Shown: positions 8,968 through 17,008 of the stretch, one piece after another
Position numbering within the stretch: the first letter of the stretch is position 1
How the letters are laid out: each line of letters begins with the position of its first letter
Source: CAYSUS01 sp964434165
GTDB lineage: Bacteria > Planctomycetota > Planctomycetia > Pirellulales > Thermoguttaceae
NCBI GenBank assembly: GCA_964434165.1
Contig: CAYSUS010000005.1
Location: 66,721 to 130,720, forward strand
Direction: 5' to 3'
DNA: 64,000 bases
Notes under the pieces: generated by a model
Told to the model about the DNA's origin: nothing
Database searches by the model: none
What the model saw: the letters and a program-made list of their open reading frames with translations, nothing else
Position numbers and translations under genes: made by a program

Positions 8968-9507
8968 ATGGACGAGGCCTCGATGATGAGCGACGCGCCG
9001 CAAGCGTGGACAACCTGGATGGCGGAGCACGGGCCGGCGCTGATCCTGCTCGCCCGCCAGTGGGCCGGCCGCCACGCCGACGCCGAGGACATCGTCCAGG
9101 ACGGCTTCGTCCGTTTCTGGGGTCATCGGTCGGGCGTGCGCGACCCGGCCGCCTATCTCTACGTCTGCGTGCGCAACGCGGCCCTGGATTGGATTCGCAA
9201 GAAGAGGAAGCTGCCTCTCGACCTCGCGGGGAGCGAGGTTGACGGCGCGCATCACCGATCGGCCGAACCGTGGTTCGAGCCGGCCGAACTGCCTGTCGAG
9301 CAGGAGTACCGCCGCGCGGTGCTTGAGCGGGCCCTGATGGCCCTGCCCATCGAGCAGCGCCAGGTGGTGGTGATGAAGATCTGGGGTGGGTTGACGTTCG
9401 CCGCGTTGGGGCAGGTGCTGGAGATCTCGCCCAACACGGCCGCGTCGCGGTATCGCTATGCCCTGGAGTCGCTCCGCGCGAAACTCGCCAGCGCCCTGAC
9501 CGAGTGA
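8968..9507 (+). CDS. ECF-subfamily RNA polymerase sigma factor
   Basis: A 179-residue sigma factor of the extracytoplasmic-function type, which redirects RNA polymerase to a small regulon. Region 2 is seen in HADAEDIVQDGFVRFWGH and AAYLYVCVRNAALDWIR; region 4 in LPIEQRQVVVMKIWGGLTF and ISPNTAASRYRYALESL, the helix-turn-helix that reads the -35 element. Start ATG 8968 follows a GGAGG site (about 8956-8960). It ends 3 bases before the FecR-like/DUF3160 gene, so the two are cotranscribed and the partner probably contains its membrane regulator. Confidence 0.93.
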   Translation: MDEASMMSDAPQAWTTWMAEHGPALILLARQWAGRHADAEDIVQDGFVRFWGHRSGVRDPAAYLYVCVRNAALDWIRKKRKLPLDLAGSEVDGAHHRSAEPWFEPAELPVEQEYRRAVLERALMALPIEQRQVVVMKIWGGLTFAALGQVLEISPNTAASRYRYALESLRAKLASALTE

Positions 9508-9510
9508 CGG

Positions 9511-12500
9511 ATGGAAGAGCCCCTCGAATCGATCGAGCGCGAGCTGGAGGCCATGCGGCCTCGCGATCCCAGCGCCTTGCTGCGCAGCCGCCTGGCGGCC
9601 GAGCTGGACGCGCCCGCCGCGGTGGCCGCCGCCACACCCCCGAGCTCCGCCGGCGAGCGCGTGTTCTGGATCGGCCTGGCCGTGGCGGCCTGCGCGGTCG
9701 TTGGTGTCAGCGCGTGGCTGTGGTGGGGTCCGGGGCGCGGGCCCGGCGCGGCGGGACCCGGCAAGGGCCTTCCGCCCCCCCAGGTGCCGCACACGGCCGT
9801 GGAGCTGGCCGAGGGTTGTCACCTTGAGCCGCAGGGCGAGGCCGCGTATGAGCTGATCGGCCCGCGCCGCGTCCAACTGATCCGCGGGGAGCTGCTCGTG
9901 CGGATCGACGAGGCCGGCGCCTCCGCCGCGCCGCTGGAGATCGTCACGCCGGCGGGGGAGGTCCGCGCCAGCGCCACGCGGTTCCTCGTTGAGACGTGGC
10001 CCGCCCACAGCGCGGCGACCGACTCCGCTGAGCCATCCACAATCGAGGAGAATCCAACGATGAAACCCGCCAGACGCTTCGGGCCTTATCTCACGCGTGT
10101 TCTCGTTGTGGCCGGACTGGTCGAGCTGGTCAACCCGCTCGGATCGGTGACCGGCCGGCCCGGAGAGCTGCTGTGTGCCGAGACGATGACCCCGCCGTCG
10201 AAGCACGTCGAGGACCTGGCCGGCAAGTTCGGCCATCTGTGGAAGCCCGTGGTGGCAAGTGTGAAACCCTCGGTGCCCGAATACGAGCTTCCTCTGAAGG
10301 CGAGCGGCGTGGCCAACTGGGAGAAGGTCGTCGAGGGCCTGAAGCTCGACGCGGCCACGGACAAGCTCGCCCAGTGCGGGTTCGTCGTCGTCCCGCTGCC
10401 CCAGTCGCTGGCCGGCGAGGGGCGCGACGACATCGTCAAGCCGTATTCCGCCCTGCGGCGCATGGAGATCCCCATCTTCGTCACCTCCGACACGCTGCTG
10501 CACCTGTACCACGTGCAGTTCGACGAGTCGCTCAAGGTGATCGAACAGCGGGAGTTCTATCCCGACATGGTCGCCCTGGCCTCGATGCTCGTCGACCGCA
10601 TGGAGGCGGAGCACCGGCGCCTCGTGAGCTTCGCGGCCACGGCCGACCTGACGATCGAAGGCCGGCAGCGGCTCGACACGCAGGTCGCCGCGGCCGAGAA
10701 GGCCTGGACCTTTGCGGGCATCGGCCTGAAGTGCCTCAAGCCCGACTGGCAGCCCCCCAAGCCGATCGCCGGGGCCGTGGACCAGGTGATCGCGAAGATC
10801 GAGGAGCACGAGGGCTTCTGGCCGCCGCCCAGCGCGGCCTACCAGCAGTGGCCCCTGTTCCGCTACAGCGAGGACTTCTCGCAGTACGTGCCTCGCGGGC
10901 ATTACACGCGGAGCGAGGAGCTGAAGCGGTACTTCAAGGCCATGATGTGGTTCGGGCGGATGACGTTTCTGCTCAAGGGCGAGGAGCCCTACGGCCCGGC
11001 CGACCAGCCGGCCCTGGTTGCGCCCGAGGAGGCCGTCGCCCAGACCCTGGCCGCGGCCGAGATCGTCAAGGCCGTGGCCGAGGGCAAGCTGGGCGACGGG
11101 CGCGACGCCCGGCACGTGTGGGAGCGGATCTACACGGTGACGGCCTTCTACGTGGGGGCGGCCGACGACCTGGGCCTTTCGGAATACGACGCCGCGCTCC
11201 GCAAGGTCCTTGGACCGAAGATGGACCTGGCCGGCCTGACCGAGCCCGACAGGTTCCGCGCTCTTCAGGTCGAGCTGGCCCGGTTCGGGGCTCCGGCCAT
11301 CTACGGCGGCAGCGGCAATCTGATCACCTTCCGGATCGACGACCCCGATGCGCTCGTGGCCGCGTTAGGCAAGACCACAGGCTTTCGCCTCATGGGCCAG
11401 CGGTTCATCCCCGACAGCTACGTGATGGGCCGGCTCGTGTTCCCCACGGTCGGCGCCCCGCGGGCCGGTACCGACATGTTCACCTGCGTGCCCAGCGCCG
11501 CGGGGCCGATCCGCGGATTCCCTCGCGGGCTGGACGTGGCCGCGTGGCTGGGCAGTCACCGCGCAAGGCACTGGCTCTCGGCCCTCCGCGACGACGCCTA
11601 CGGCACCGGCACGGACCTCGAGCAGGGTAAGAACCTCCGCTACGACGTGGTGCTCGACGGCCTGGTGGCCGAGTTCGCCGGACTTTCGCCCTCCGACTGG
11701 AACCGCAACGCCTATTGGTCGTGGCTCTACTCCCTCAAAGCCCTGCTGAAGGATTACGGCCAGGGCTACCCGACCTTCATGACCACCGATGCCTGGCAGG
11801 ACAAGAGCATGAACACGGTGCTGGCCTCCTGGGCGCAGCTCCGGCACGACACGATCCTCTACGCCAAGCAGAGCTACACGATGCGCGCCGGATCGGCGTT
11901 CATGCCCAAGCCGGTGGAGGGCTACGTGGAGCCGGTGCCGGAGCTCTACGCCCGGCTCCTGGCCACCACGCGGATGACGCTGGCGGGCCTTCAGGAGATG
12001 GACGCCCTGCAGCCCCAGGCGGCCGAGCGCCTGGAGAAGCTGGCCGAGATCATCGAGAAGCTGCTGGCGATCAGCCGCAAGGAGCTGGCCCACCAGGAGC
12101 TGACCCGGGAGGAGTACGACTTCATCCGTTACTTCGCCAGGTCGCTGGAGCGGATCCGCGTGGACGACCCCGAGCTGCGCAAGGCCGCAGAAGCGGCCGC
12201 GAAAGCCGGCGACCGCCGCCGGGCGCAGGAGCTGTGGCAGGAGCTCAGCGGCGAGCGGCCCATGAAGACCACCCTGGTGGCCGACGTCCACACCGACTCG
12301 AACACCGAACAGGTGCTCGAGGAGGCGACCGGCCAGGTCGATCTGGTCGTGGTGTGCTACCTCCAGCCCGACGGGCGCCTGGTGCTCGGCGCCGGGCCGG
12401 TGCTGAGCTACTACGAGCTGAAGCACCCCATGGCCGACCGGCTGACCGACGAGTCGTGGCGGGCGATGCTCGAGTCCGGCCAGGCGACGCGGCAGCCCGA

Positions 12501-12528
12501 GTGGACCGAGGGGTATCGGGCGGAGTGA
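9511..12528 (+). CDS. FecR/anti-sigma-like membrane segment fused in frame to a DUF3160 protein
   Basis: The 1005-residue frame has two parts. Residues 1-180 look like a sigma regulator: a short cytoplasmic N-terminus, one membrane helix (WIGLAVAACAVVGVSAWLWW, about residues 50-70) and a FecR-type motif (YELIGPRRVQLIRGELLVRI ... VRASATRFLVET). From residue 184 (ATG 10060) there is a second hydrophobic segment and then a long DUF3160 domain with LHLYHVQFDESLKVIEQREF, QRFIPDSYVMGRLVF and the C-terminal VADVHTDSNTEQVLEEATG, typical of DUF3160. A GAGGAG site at 10045-10050 precedes ATG 10060 by 9 bases, so the DUF3160 part (822 residues) may also be made separately. DUF3160 has no assigned activity that I can name. 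Confidence 0.8.
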   Translation: MEEPLESIERELEAMRPRDPSALLRSRLAAELDAPAAVAAATPPSSAGERVFWIGLAVAACAVVGVSAWLWWGPGRGPGAAGPGKGLPPPQVPHTAVELAEGCHLEPQGEAAYELIGPRRVQLIRGELLVRIDEAGASAAPLEIVTPAGEVRASATRFLVETWPAHSAATDSAEPSTIEENPTMKPARRFGPYLTRVLVVAGLVELVNPLGSVTGRPGELLCAETMTPPSKHVEDLAGKFGHLWKPVVASVKPSVPEYELPLKASGVANWEKVVEGLKLDAATDKLAQCGFVVVPLPQSLAGEGRDDIVKPYSALRRMEIPIFVTSDTLLHLYHVQFDESLKVIEQREFYPDMVALASMLVDRMEAEHRRLVSFAATADLTIEGRQRLDTQVAAAEKAWTFAGIGLKCLKPDWQPPKPIAGAVDQVIAKIEEHEGFWPPPSAAYQQWPLFRYSEDFSQYVPRGHYTRSEELKRYFKAMMWFGRMTFLLKGEEPYGPADQPALVAPEEAVAQTLAAAEIVKAVAEGKLGDGRDARHVWERIYTVTAFYVGAADDLGLSEYDAALRKVLGPKMDLAGLTEPDRFRALQVELARFGAPAIYGGSGNLITFRIDDPDALVAALGKTTGFRLMGQRFIPDSYVMGRLVFPTVGAPRAGTDMFTCVPSAAGPIRGFPRGLDVAAWLGSHRARHWLSALRDDAYGTGTDLEQGKNLRYDVVLDGLVAEFAGLSPSDWNRNAYWSWLYSLKALLKDYGQGYPTFMTTDAWQDKSMNTVLASWAQLRHDTILYAKQSYTMRAGSAFMPKPVEGYVEPVPELYARLLATTRMTLAGLQEMDALQPQAAERLEKLAEIIEKLLAISRKELAHQELTREEYDFIRYFARSLERIRVDDPELRKAAEAAAKAGDRRRAQELWQELSGERPMKTTLVADVHTDSNTEQVLEEATGQVDLVVVCYLQPDGRLVLGAGPVLSYYELKHPMADRLTDESWRAMLESGQATRQPEWTEGYRAE

Positions 12529-12540
12529 GACGGACTTCCC

Positions 12541-12756
12541 CTACCCTGCGGCAGGATTCGGGGTGTCTCCTCGGGCGAGAAGCTCGCGGACTGCCGGCAC
12601 AAGATGCGATGGAATCTTCATAATGGTCGCGGGATCGCCCTGGCTGGCGGCCTCATCTTCAGCCACGGCCTCCTCGTCGGTCTGTGATTCGTAATGGGCG
12701 AGGACCTCTCGAACCCCTTGTTCGCCCCAGCCCGGCCGGAATCGGTTCTCTTCCAT
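12541..12756 (-). CDS. Small antitoxin-like protein, partner of a DUF4258-like gene
   Basis: A 71-residue acidic protein (MEENRFRPGWGEQGVREVLA, then a run of Glu/Asp/Ala and IPSHLVPAVRELLARG). The pattern of an RFxPGW start, an EAVAEDEAA middle and a final helix resembles small proteins encoded beside DUF4258 toxins. It lies downstream of and overlaps the DUF4258-like gene, in another frame. Function as antitoxin is inference from this pairing; no DNA-binding motif is obvious. Confidence 0.6.
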   Translation of the reverse strand: MEENRFRPGWGEQGVREVLAHYESQTDEEAVAEDEAASQGDPATIMKIPSHLVPAVRELLARGDTPNPAAG

Positions 12757-13037
12757 CGTCGTCTCCTGCGCCTGCGGCGCCGGGATGCGGTCAAGGCTTT
12801 CCCCCTCAGTTCGTGCGCGGTGATGACGAAGACGCTGCCCGGCTCAGGATCCAGAAGGTGAATCACGCGCCGATACCTTCCCCCGCGGGTCTGTCCCAAG
12901 GCCACCCGCGAACCCTCGGAACCGGGCCGGTCCTCGCCGGGACGCCGGAGGACGTCCTCCACTTCGCCTTCGCACATCCCATGCTCGCGGATGTGAGGGA
13001 GACCTGTGTCGGGATCGAAGAAGTAGCGGACTTCCAT
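12618..13037 (-). CDS. DUF4258-like protein, candidate toxin, with extended C-terminus
   Basis: Starting at ATG 13037 the protein reads MEVRYFFDPDTGLPHIREHG, then CEGEVEDVLRRPGEDRPG, GGRYRRVIHLLDPEPGSVFV and ITAHELRGKALTA, a compact DUF4258/BrnT-like mRNA-interferase-type fold. It ends in nine consecutive arginines, where related proteins usually stop, but here the frame runs on for about 45 residues through 139 bases of the following antitoxin-like gene before a stop at 12618. The likely functional part is residues 1-95. The toxin role is inference from family resemblance and gene order. An in-frame ATG at 13094 exists but adds residues unlike the family. Confidence 0.6.
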   Translation of the reverse strand: MEVRYFFDPDTGLPHIREHGMCEGEVEDVLRRPGEDRPGSEGSRVALGQTRGGRYRRVIHLLDPEPGSVFVITAHELRGKALTASRRRRRRRRRWKRTDSGRAGANKGFERSSPITNHRPTRRPWLKMRPPARAIPRPL

Positions 13038-13268
13038 GCCATGACTATGGGACCGGGGTTCTCTGGCGCCAACACCGGACCGCAAGCGCGGCATGCTGCA
13101 CGGTTCGATGCCCCATTTGCTCCGCCTCCCCCGGCCTCGTTCACGCGCCCGGCCCTAACCGAAAACTCATCCGTCGGCCGGACCGCGGCGGCTTGCCCAC
13201 CCCCCTCGGGCTGCATAAAATGGTGCGTCTTTTCGGAACCCCCTGTTTCATGCTGAAAGGGAGCTACC

Positions 13269-14021
13269 ATGTTGTGCGATGCGGCAAGGGTGACGGTCTG
13301 CGCGGTGGCCGTGCTGGGGATCCTGGCCTCCACGGGGCGGGCGGACGACGAGGCCAAGGAGAAGAAGTGCTGCGAGGAGAAGCCCAAGTGCGCCGAAGAG
13401 AAGGCGACCTGCTCGGAGAAGGCCCAGTGCACTGTCTCGGCCGAGGCGAAGTGCTGCGCCCAGCCCGAGTGCTCCGCGGAGGAGATGGAGAAGATGATGG
13501 CCGAGTGGGGCAAGCCCGGCCCCGAGCACGAGGCTCTCAAGCCGCTGCTCGGCACCTGGAAGGCGAAGATGACCTGCTACATGACCAACCCCGGCAAAGC
13601 GACCGTCTCCGAGGGCAGGTCCACGTTCAAGCTGATCCTGGGCGGACGGTACATGGTGCAGAACTTCCAGTCGAAGATGAACGGCAAGCCCTACCACGGC
13701 ATGGGCCTGACCGGCTACGACAAGACCAAGAAGAAGTACACCGGCGTGTGGATCGACAACATGAGCACGTCGATGATGCAGACCGAGGGCGAGTACTGCC
13801 AGGAGAAGGACGCGCTGGTGGATACGGGCACGGCCGTCTCGCCGATGGGGGAGGTGGAGATGAAGATGGTCAGCAAGCTGGTGGACGACGATCACATGAC
13901 CTTCGCCATGTACATGGTCCAGGGCGACAAGGAGGTGAAGATGATGGAGATCGACTACACGCGGCAGTCCGACAAGCCCAAGGGCAAGAAGGGCAAAACC
14001 GATAGGAAGGACAAGAAGTAG
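13269..14021 (+). CDS. Secreted DUF1579 protein with Cys-rich spacer
   Basis: A 250-residue protein with an N-terminal signal peptide (cleavage near STGRA-DDE), then a 45-residue spacer with eight cysteines arranged every few residues between Lys/Glu pairs (KKCCEEKPKCAEEKATC). From about residue 90 it matches DUF1579 (HEALKPLLGTWKAKMTCY, ILGGRYMVQNFQSKMNGKPY, GLTGYDKTKKKYTGVWID), a lipocalin-like barrel family of unknown role common in Planctomycetota. The Cys-rich spacer might bind metal or form disulfides; that is speculative. The C-terminus is a Lys-rich tail. A hairpin 36 bases downstream is a likely terminator. Confidence 0.85.
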   Translation: MLCDAARVTVCAVAVLGILASTGRADDEAKEKKCCEEKPKCAEEKATCSEKAQCTVSAEAKCCAQPECSAEEMEKMMAEWGKPGPEHEALKPLLGTWKAKMTCYMTNPGKATVSEGRSTFKLILGGRYMVQNFQSKMNGKPYHGMGLTGYDKTKKKYTGVWIDNMSTSMMQTEGEYCQEKDALVDTGTAVSPMGEVEMKMVSKLVDDDHMTFAMYMVQGDKEVKMMEIDYTRQSDKPKGKKGKTDRKDKK

Positions 14022-14056
14022 ATCGCCGCTCGACTCGGTCCGCTGTAGCAACGACC

Positions 14057-14090
14057 CGACGCGCGGGAGGCAAGGGCCTTCCGCGCGTCG
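14057..14090. terminator. Hairpin between convergent genes, likely bidirectional terminator
   Basis: Arms 14057-14070 and 14077-14090 pair over 14 bases with one mismatch around a 6-base loop. It lies between the ends of the DUF1579 gene (14021) and the minus-strand gene ending at 14116. No long T run follows, so termination is inferred from stem strength and position. Confidence 0.55.
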
Positions 14091-14115
14091 CTCGGCTTCT
14101 TGGCCGGCTACAGCC

Positions 14116-14499
14116 CTATCCTGTCGCGCTGTCTGCCGGCGAGATGTCGACAAGCTCGATGCAGCCGGCCGTTTTCAGTCCCACGATCGTGACCACCTCG
14201 TCCCCCATCCGCCGGACGATGTCGTTCATGAGCTCCGGCGGAACGCGCACTGGCTCTGTGACTCCGTCCTCGCGGGTTTCCCCGCAGTCCAACGCCATCG
14301 AGGCAGCGCGTCGCAAGAGCACGGACCGCGTCGGCTCGGGCGTGGAGTCGGCTGCCGCGGCCAGGGCGGCCTCTCTCTCCATCTCGAAAGCCCGGCGGGA
14401 GAGCGAGGCCGCTTCCGCGTCGGCGCCCCGCGTGTTGGCGACCAACGCCAGTTCCGCGAGGTCCATCGCCGATTCATGAAGGGCGCCGATATCGCTCAT
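14116..14499 (-). CDS. Small conserved protein of unknown function (downstream member of a coupled pair)
   Basis: A 127-residue, mostly helical protein: MSDIGALHESAMDLAELALV, AASLSRRAFEMEREAALAAA, TRSVLLRRAASMALDCGETR. The helix pattern resembles a single TPR-like helical hairpin seen in small proteins of Planctomycetota and Cyanobacteria. The C-terminal half (VPPELMNDIVRRMGDEVVTI) differs from the tail I would expect, so this may be a variant or a fusion with a hydrolase-inhibitor-like tail. The start at 14499 overlaps the end of the next upstream gene by 26 bases, so the two are translationally coupled. No function can be assigned. Confidence 0.65.
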   Translation of the reverse strand: MSDIGALHESAMDLAELALVANTRGADAEAASLSRRAFEMEREAALAAAADSTPEPTRSVLLRRAASMALDCGETREDGVTEPVRVPPELMNDIVRRMGDEVVTIVGLKTAGCIELVDISPADSATG

Positions 14500-14866
14500 T
14501 CGTCTTGGCCACTCTTGTTTGGGGACGCCCGAACTCCACAACGACCCCATACGCAGGCAACCCGAGTTGATCTGACTTGGACGTCTGCTCGAGCTTCTGC
14601 TTCAGTCGAGACCTCACCTGGGAGTCGGTTCCTTCAAGAATTCCGGAGACTTCCAACCGGGCCTTGTTCTGGAAGAGAGGCTCATCTTCGCCAAGCCAGT
14701 CGTCGAACCCTTTGCCCTTGCGAGCCCGCTCGATCGCCCTGAGCCCCGTCAGGTCCCTGAGGACTAGGATGGCCACGCCGCACGCCGCGAGCTCCGTCGC
14801 CTCCTCGAGGTCTCCGTAAGCTCTTACGGCTCCTCCAGGCAGACCGGCCCAATGCATGGGGCCCAT
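14474..14866 (-). CDS. Conserved hypothetical protein (upstream member of a coupled pair), possibly N-terminally short
   Basis: About 130 residues with WAGLPGGAVRAYGDLEEATE, ACGVAILVLRDLTGLRAIER, a basic GKGFDDWLGEDEPLFQNKAR and LEVSGILEGTDSQVRSRLKQ, ending in VVVEFGRPQTRVA. The FDDWLG...FQNKARLEVSGI core looks like a small nuclease-like or effector fold, but I cannot name it. The frame stays open upstream of ATG 14866 without a good start, so the N-terminus may have been lost or the real start may be a non-ATG codon. Its stop lies within the next gene, arguing that both work together. Confidence 0.6.
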   Translation of the reverse strand: MGPMHWAGLPGGAVRAYGDLEEATELAACGVAILVLRDLTGLRAIERARKGKGFDDWLGEDEPLFQNKARLEVSGILEGTDSQVRSRLKQKLEQTSKSDQLGLPAYGVVVEFGRPQTRVAKTNERYRRPS

Positions 14867-15034
14867 TGAAGCGGGTAGTGCAATTGCCCCGCAAGACGTT
14901 GGGGGCAGAGCGGCGCTGCCTGCTTGCGCGAGGGGAAAGAGGTCCGCCGGAACCCCGACAGAATGTGAGAGGTGAGCCGGTCTGATCAGGCCGACGCGGC
15001 CCGGCTCGGAAGGGAATCCTGCGTAACGGTCCGC

Positions 15035-16465
15035 TTACGTCGTTTTCGCCCCGGCCCCGTACACGTCGTTCTCCGGCCTGGCCGGCTTGGGGACGTCCGA
15101 GGGCGTGCCCCCGGTGCCCTCCGGCTCTCCGGGCTTCGGCAGCGTCTCGTCCAGGGGAAGGGCCGGCTTGCGGTCGGCCGGGTCCCCGCTCTTCGGCGCG
15201 GCCGGGGTGGGCTCGCGGCTCTCTGCCGGCGACTCACGGTAATACAGATCGGCCGACGGCGCCGAAGGCTCGACCAGCGGGATCGTCTCCACGATCGGGT
15301 TGCCGCACGGATCGACCGGCACCCGGGCGCAGACCACGCGCGGGGTATAGACGTGGTAGGTTATCGGCACCCGCTTCTCCACGCACCGCGGCACCTGAAC
15401 CGTCTCCTCCACGGCCACCATCTTGCAGACCTTTACCGGCACCTGCTCCTCGCGCGCTTCGGTCACCATCTTGTAGGTCGTCACCGGCACCTTGCGCACG
15501 ACCTCCTGGGGGACCATTTTGCAGACCTTCACGGGCACCTTGCGCTCCACGCGCTCGACCACCCGCTTGTACGTCGTCACCGGGACGCGGCGGACCTGGC
15601 GCTCCTCGACCATCCGCGTGACCTGCACCGGCACCTTTCGGCAGACCTTCTCCTCCTCGTAGCGGCAGACCTCGACCGGCACCTGGCGCGCCACGGTCTG
15701 CGGCACGTACGTGGTCTGCGGCACCTGCACCGGAACCACGTTGGGCTTGTACACGCGCTGCACTTCGTAGGTCCCTGGGCGCGGGACCCAGTAGAGGCCC
15801 GAGCGCTGGTACGCCGTCTGCCCCGTCACCGGATCGACCACGCACGCGCTGGACTGCCAGGAGAGGCCGTAGCGGAACAGCGGCTCGCGGTAGCGGACCT
15901 CATCGACGTACCCGCCCATGTCCCGATAGGTCGTGCGCAGCGTGGTGACCGGCTGCATCTGCGTGGTGTACTCGGTGCGGTAGGCGGTCTCCCGGACGGG
16001 GCGCAGCACGGTCTGGCAGACCTCGCGCTCCTCGGTCAGCGTAACCGGCTTGCGCACGACGACCGTCTCCTCGCGCTCCGAGGTCTCCGCCACGTAACGC
16101 ACGCGGTCGTAGCTCTCGTCGCGGACCTGGGTCTCGTACACCGGCTTCCACACCGTATAGCGATCCTCGCGCTCCGTGGTCTCGGCCACCGGCTTGGAGA
16201 CCGTGTAGCGCCGCACGCGCATCTGGGTCTCCCAGACCGGGCGGTACGTGGTCACCTTGCGCTCCTCGAGCACGTTCTCGTATTCGATGCGATAGGCCGT
16301 CACCTCCTGCTGGTCGTACACGGTCTGATAGACCAGGCGGTAGGTCACGCCGTCGTTGGCCGTGAGCATGGCCCCGCCGGGCATATAGACCTGCGCGTCG
16401 GCCGCGCCGCCGACCAGAAGCAACACCGCGAGCCCCACGCATGCCGCCGATATCTGCCCGATCAT
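15035..16465 (-). CDS. Secreted YTV-repeat protein (planctomycete YTV domain)
   Basis: A 476-residue exported protein (signal peptide ending GGAADAQ) made of many tyrosine/valine-rich repeats: YTVWKPVYETQVRDES, VVVRKPVTLTEEREVC, RKVPVTTYKMVTEAREEQVP and VKVCKMVPQEVVRKVP. Alternating YxV/TxE units are the mark of the YTV repeat, which is restricted largely to Planctomycetota and is assumed to have a cell-surface or structural role. The C-terminal 80 residues are Pro/Glu-rich. ATG 16465 is chosen because it opens the signal peptide and has an AGGTG site before it; the frame extends upstream without a signal peptide. Confidence 0.88.
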   Translation of the reverse strand: MIGQISAACVGLAVLLLVGGAADAQVYMPGGAMLTANDGVTYRLVYQTVYDQQEVTAYRIEYENVLEERKVTTYRPVWETQMRVRRYTVSKPVAETTEREDRYTVWKPVYETQVRDESYDRVRYVAETSEREETVVVRKPVTLTEEREVCQTVLRPVRETAYRTEYTTQMQPVTTLRTTYRDMGGYVDEVRYREPLFRYGLSWQSSACVVDPVTGQTAYQRSGLYWVPRPGTYEVQRVYKPNVVPVQVPQTTYVPQTVARQVPVEVCRYEEEKVCRKVPVQVTRMVEERQVRRVPVTTYKRVVERVERKVPVKVCKMVPQEVVRKVPVTTYKMVTEAREEQVPVKVCKMVAVEETVQVPRCVEKRVPITYHVYTPRVVCARVPVDPCGNPIVETIPLVEPSAPSADLYYRESPAESREPTPAAPKSGDPADRKPALPLDETLPKPGEPEGTGGTPSDVPKPARPENDVYGAGAKTT

Positions 16466-17008
16466 GTCCGCTGCACCTCGCCCGCCCGATGGCTGGCTCT
16501 CTGTCTGGATGTCTTCTGCCTGTACGTGATACGCAACGGCCGGCGCACGGCCGTCTGGGCCAGCGCGCAGTCCGCCTCCCAAAGAGTGTGCGAAACAATC
16601 AGGCGGCGGGCAAATGGCGCCCGGGCCGCAGGGGACGAGAAACCGGCTTCTAATGCTTGCGGCGCAATGGGTTAGCATTTTTTCAGATTTTTTGAAGTTT
16701 CTCTGGGGCCGCGCCGAGCGCCGGCCGGGGAGGATCGATGTAAATTGTTGTATGAATGATGGTTACAGCACGCCCTTCCCCGACCGACAAAGGCCGCAGG
16801 GTCCGCCAGGCGCGGGCTGGGGACACGTCTTGCGCGCCGCGTTGCCGCCACGGCCATGCCCTTTTCGCGCCCGGAAGAGGCTGCGAGAATTCGAAGACCG
16901 GTGTTCGGAAGGGCGCCTCGTCACGGCCCCTGCCGGCAGCAACCGGTGGCTGGGAAGAGGACCGTGAAGGGGCGGAGCGAGTCTGCGTTCTTCAAGACCC
17001 ATCACGCG
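16466..17008. other. Intergenic region with an A/T-rich island upstream of the YTV gene
   Basis: This 543-base stretch between divergent genes contains two unusually A/T-rich patches for this genome, 16672-16705 (runs of T and of TTTTTT-GA) and 16737-16766. Such islands in GC-rich DNA are typical promoter locations, here probably for the YTV gene on the minus strand, giving a leader of about 200 bases. I could not fix a -10/-35 pair and see no gene in it. Confidence 0.4.

Noticed and set aside
12618..13094. Start of the DUF4258-like gene at 13094
   Set aside because: The first 19 residues from that ATG do not resemble the family; the conserved sequence begins at ATG 13037.
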